Assembly: GCA_963969395.1 (NCBI GenBank)
Contig: OZ017796.1
Coordinates: 10,170,501-10,234,500 of the forward strand
DNA: 64,000 nt
Direction of reading: 5' to 3'
DNA from: Pseudoscleropodium purum
Taxonomy: Eukaryota; Streptophyta; Bryopsida; Hypnales; Brachytheciaceae
Below, piece by piece: positions 59,760 to 64,000 of this stretch; the first letter of the stretch is position 1; each line of letters opens with the position of its first letter. The translations under genes were made by a program, and so were the position numbers. Under the pieces are notes generated by a model. The model was given only the letters and a program-made list of their open reading frames with translations, made no database searches and was not told where the DNA came from.

Positions 59760-62700
59760 GAATTAGGATGCCTTTTCTTCTTGAAATCTTTGGACACCCG
59801 GCACTTGGGCATTTGCAAATTTTCTATAGGTTACCCTAAAACTACAAGCACTTGCATATATTCTAGTATTATACATACTTATCTCTTTATTGCCTACAGG
59901 ATCATGCTTTTGTCTCTCACTATCATGTAAAAGCTATAATTTTGTGACATTTCAAGGAACTAGCACTACAAATGCACAAAGATTGAAACTTACAGGTTGT
60001 TTTATTCATAGGGGATTTCTTGGTTGTGCACAAAGGTCTCCATTCCACTCTCTCACAATTTACATTGTCCTTTCCGACACTAGAATTCCTAATTTGTCCC
60101 TGTAGAGTAAAATATTCCAGTACAACAGAATAATATAGTTAGTGCATGTTTCAAAACAAAATCCTACGCAATGTGCATAGTTAGTCTATCATGGAGGAGA
60201 TGTGAAATTGCATTTGGATTCTCCCATGATTCAATTGGTGGCTACTACAAGTTCATATATTACACCTTCAACAAGTCACACATCTAAGCTTTCTCAATCT
60301 GAAGTCACCGTATCCAAACTCTCATTTCTATATCTTGTAAACGATATTGCATTCTTAAGAAATAGTTGTGTACAACATGCCTACACCATCATTTGTGGAC
60401 CGTGGCTAAAGATAAAGCACAACTAATGTGCTTTATAAATGATACTAACTGCACTTTTATAACAAACTAGTAATCTAAAACCAAAACGCAAGACTTGTCA
60501 CTATAGTACCAAACTCTTTGAAGGGGAATGAAGCTGAAACACAAGCATTATAAGAGGTGAAAGGGAATGATGTACTTGAAGGTAAAAATTGTGAATACTT
60601 TTGAAGCGCAATTCCAAGCCGATCAAACACATAGACCTCTAAGTCTAGCTTCAGTCTAGCAACCTCATTTGTGAAGAAAACTACAATGACGAATAAACTC
60701 AAGGCACCACTCACGATGGAAATTACGTACCAGTCCACCTCCCTCTTTGTCCTTCTTCCTCTTCCAAACTGTAACATTGTTTGGCAAAAGAAAACTAGGA
60801 ATGCGCCAATCCGAGAAGTTCTAGGGAAGTAGTGCAGCGTTGGGAGAAACCAGATGCAATGAAAGCACTAGGAAGAAAGTACAGCCAACGAGGGGGGAAA
60901 CCAGCGTAAATAATGATGGCACTGCCTTTGTCGTGTTGAGAGTGTTTGCCTCGAAAAATCATAAAGATTTTGGCTGCGCCTAGAAATGGCTTGGGAATGA
61001 AGGAAGTCGTAACATGATAAAAAAACAGAAGTGAACTAGTCACTCGCAAATTCACCCTACTTCAAACTTGAACGTTGAATTTTCAAAACCGCTGTCGAAC
61101 TGCTACTTGTTGACCTATCATGTATTAGCTGACTTTAAATGGGTATAAGGTTTAAAGTATATAATAAGATCCTACGACTTTGGCTAAGTAAAATAAGACA
61201 GCCAAACCACAAGCTGAACTACCCGAAAGATTGACTCTTCAACTTTCAAACTTTCAGTGATTAACTTTAAGAACCAAGCTTCATCATAAGAATAAGCAAA
61301 CCTTGACCATGTAGGCCCTTAATCCCACTTCGTTACCCAATCTTGACCATAAGGGCAATTAATTCACTTCGTCACCCACGACATAAAATAAAAGTAGTGT
61401 TGGTGTAATCTAAGTCACTTGTAACAACAAATTTCATAAAGTCACAAGCCACATATACACACATACAAGTCTTCAAAACTTCTTCCAATCTCCAACTTCA
61501 ACCTTCACTTTTCAAACTGAACTTTGGATGAATGCCGCCATTATTTCATAGCTTCAAATGAATTGGGTGATAGCTTTTTGAAAAGCTAACATAATTTTCT
61601 ACACTTCCTCCAAATCTCATTGCAAATGAAGAACCTACCCGTCTTTTATATTTGGTCAAAATTTTTGCCTTTTAATTTTGAAGGCAATAAACCTCCCTCC
61701 ACTTAAATAAGCACAACTTTTGATTTACAACTCTAAATTAAGCAAGTGAGATTAATTTAAAAACTAGACACTATGATACATAATTTTTACAAAATTCATT
61801 TCAAACTTCTTCAAACTCACAATACAATGGGCCTCCAAACATTTGAGTCCTTTCTAAACTCACAACAGGAGAAGATGAATAGTGTTCACCTTTTTCTTCA
61901 CCTTATCTCTACTCAAACAAGTGGGGTCAGCCCATAATTCACTCTCAAAGTTACAACATCAATAATTGAGCACTTATTTGGCCCCACAATTATCTCTCTA
62001 TCTTTACTTTTGAAGAAAATTCACTCCAAGTTCACATAGAAGGCAAACTATTTGAATATTTTCTTCATACTACTTCACAAATACAAAATTATTGTAGGAA
62101 ATCACTTCAACAAAGGAATGAAGAGCTAAAACTCAACATATATCTAGTAAAAATAAAAAACTAAAGCTCTAATCAAAATATCACTCCATTTGCAAAAATT
62201 TGAGGATACTTTTGACGGTAGCCACTACATAATCGGTACGATTCACCTTAGTTAAAGGATTGACTGGCCTTTCTAACTATTGTTAATGACCACGACTCCC
62301 TTCAATAAGCCTCACCATGTAATAATATTGCTCATTGTTTAAACCTTCAAAACATTCTTCAAATATGACTTTACGACTACTGGGCTCAACACATCCAACC
62401 TGCAACAAAATCATCAATGCCTGAGCATCACGTTGAAGATTACCGTAGCATCGTTTCTCCACGCAAGGTTGTTTTGGTGGTCGAAATCACCTAGCTTCAT
62501 CTTCTGATCGCCCATATAACAATGAAAAACTCAATGGTAGTTGTGGTTGATTTAACAATTGCGATAAAAAAAATTCAAACTCACATTCCAGTTGAGATTT
62601 TTCATCTTAGAACTCAAACCCCCCGTTTAGTTTGACATAGTATAATTTAAATATAAAACAAAAAAGAAAAATATCAAATAAGATGAAGTTTTCAAGTGAA

Positions 62701-64000
62701 ACCTTTTCTATATAGTTGCTTATAACGGTAAAGAGAAGGCATTATCTTGAAGCCACCTCAAATAATGTCATCTTCTTTATAATGTTACAAACATTCAAAT
62801 CTATTTAAAAAATATGAATATACATATTTTACACAATACTTGCATTTGTAGCATGACACCGCCACCTTGGGCATTTGACAATGTGGAGAAGACCCTAGTT
62901 TGAGGGGACAAATACAAATAATCATGTTCTTTAACCTTGACTGGATGGATCAATAAAAGTGATAATGAACAGGAAGGTTTTTGGATTTTTAGATAAGAAG
63001 GTTTTTAATTCACAGCTCTTTTACTCTAGGGGTTTGAATTAAAGGAGGCCAATTTTGAATATAAAATTTTGAGTATAAAATTTTTGTATGTAACTTTTTA
63101 TATGTATTGGCTCTACTTGATGGATAAAATGAGATTTTGGAAGCATTGTAGCAACAATGTATAGACCATCATACAGTTTGGCATTTTTTAACACATTTAT
63201 CCCCCCCCTTTTTTTTTCTATACGCTTAAAGTTGCCGATTTTTTTTGAAGAAATTGACGTGTGGGTCTTTGGTCCATAATCCAAATATCACTCCCATTTT
63301 TTTCTAACATCTCACTCTTGTTTCTTTATTGGAAATATTTTTGGGGTTTGTTCGAAATGTCACTTTCCATTTTCCATTTCAAGCATTCTTATTGGTTTAG
63401 GGTTTAGGGTCTAAATTTCTTAATGTTTTTCTGGTCATTGATTGGAAATGCATTTTTTTTATAACTCAATGACATTTTTTTTCCTTCCCTATTTTTTCGG
63501 CATCATTGATTGGAGATGAATCCTATTCCAATTCAATGACATTTCATTGCTTTTCCTTCTTACATCATTGATTGGAAATGCACTTTTTTTCCAACTTAAT
63601 GATATTTCACTTCCTTTGATTTCTAATTTGGAGTCTTTCAAATTTAATTTCTTGTTATTATAGAGAAATTGGTAACCATTTTTTTGGAGATATGTACCTA
63701 TTTCCATCTCGATTTAATGATTCCCATTTACCTTTCCCATTTATTTTTGCTTTAGTTAGCAATAGACTTCCATTCCAATTCTAGCCATTATCTCGAAGCA
63801 AATTTAAGGGTTAGGGTTTAGGCTTTAGGATCAATCACTATAACTTGTAATTAAAGTTTATAATCATTTTGAAAGCAAATTATTTGACAAAGTATTTCAC
63901 TCCGTACTTATTACTCATGTCTGTTGTTCACTTGATTTGAAATTGGTTAAGTAGTTGTGAATGCATTGCATTTGAAGAAATGATCAAAATGCCAGTGAAA
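59760..64000. other. AT-rich spacer
   Basis: No gene supported. A minus-strand frame at 60475-60777 has one hydrophobic helix ('WYVISIVSGALSLFVIVVFF') but no other support. TTTAGGG-like words occur at about 63388-63410 and 63808-63830. Three diverged copies of a CATTGATTGGAAATG-containing unit lie at about 63436, 63504 and 63566. Confidence 0.4.

Noticed and set aside
60475..61055. Possible small membrane protein on the minus strand
   Set aside because: One hydrophobic helix in AT-rich DNA is weak evidence; no start context, homologue or neighbour supports it.
63380..63830. TTTAGGG/TTAGGG words as interstitial telomere
   Set aside because: Only two or three units at scattered places; too short for telomeric sequence.

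Overview
The window is nuclear DNA of a land plant. It is AT-rich, with intron-rich genes that have GT-AG (and one GC-AG) splice sites, land-plant-specific families (EFFECTOR OF TRANSCRIPTION), a plant-style snoRNA cluster behind a telo-box, and hAT/Tourist transposons. The lineage cannot be fixed from sequence alone; a bryophyte, lycophyte or fern is my guess. No prokaryotic, organellar or CRISPR features were seen.

Layout. 2-5991 (+): a 15-exon TrmA/RlmD-type RNA uracil-C5 methyltransferase, open at the 5' side. 7404-8450 (+): a snoRNA cluster with U14, three other box C/D candidates and one or two box H/ACA candidates. 8451-12382: AT-rich spacer. 12391-28592: a 16.2-kb hAT-type transposon with matching termini and a perfect 8-bp target duplication (TACCAATA). 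It carries a decayed hAT transposase, a coiled-coil/RING-H2 gene, a Gly/Tyr-rich gene and a protein-kinase gene. They form two leftward and two rightward units, each preceded by a GC-rich GGACGG tract like those at the element ends. A 316-bp deletion derivative of the same family sits inside it with its own 8-bp duplication. 31512-32005: short unrecognised exon-like ORFs. 32530-35493 (+): a fusion of a ubiquitin E2-like (UBC) domain, an F-box, a long conserved-looking helical region and a TerD domain, with a one-base frame switch after the F-box. 37046-40055 (-): an EFFECTOR OF TRANSCRIPTION (GIY-YIG plus HRT cysteine motif) gene of four exons. 45785-46132 (+): a small secreted proline-rich protein with a clear TATA box. 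46.8-49.3 kb: a long inverted repeat, a Tourist-like MITE and a TTAA-flanked inverted-repeat element. 52.7-59.0 kb (-): a large decayed locus encoding an unknown N-terminal protein, an acidic/Ser-rich linker and an FCP1-like HAD phosphatase domain, plus a second HAD remnant. 59.2-59.75 kb: a 58-bp minisatellite sharing a GGGAGATCTCC core with the introns of that locus. The rest to 64 kb is AT-rich.

The most unusual items are the giant gene-carrying hAT element, the E2-F-box-TerD fusion, and the FCP1-like locus. In that locus the in-frame stops I could place are 14 TAG, 3 TGA and no TAA, a pattern that fits loss of Gln (CAG) and Arg (CGA) codons by deamination at methylated CHG and CG sites.
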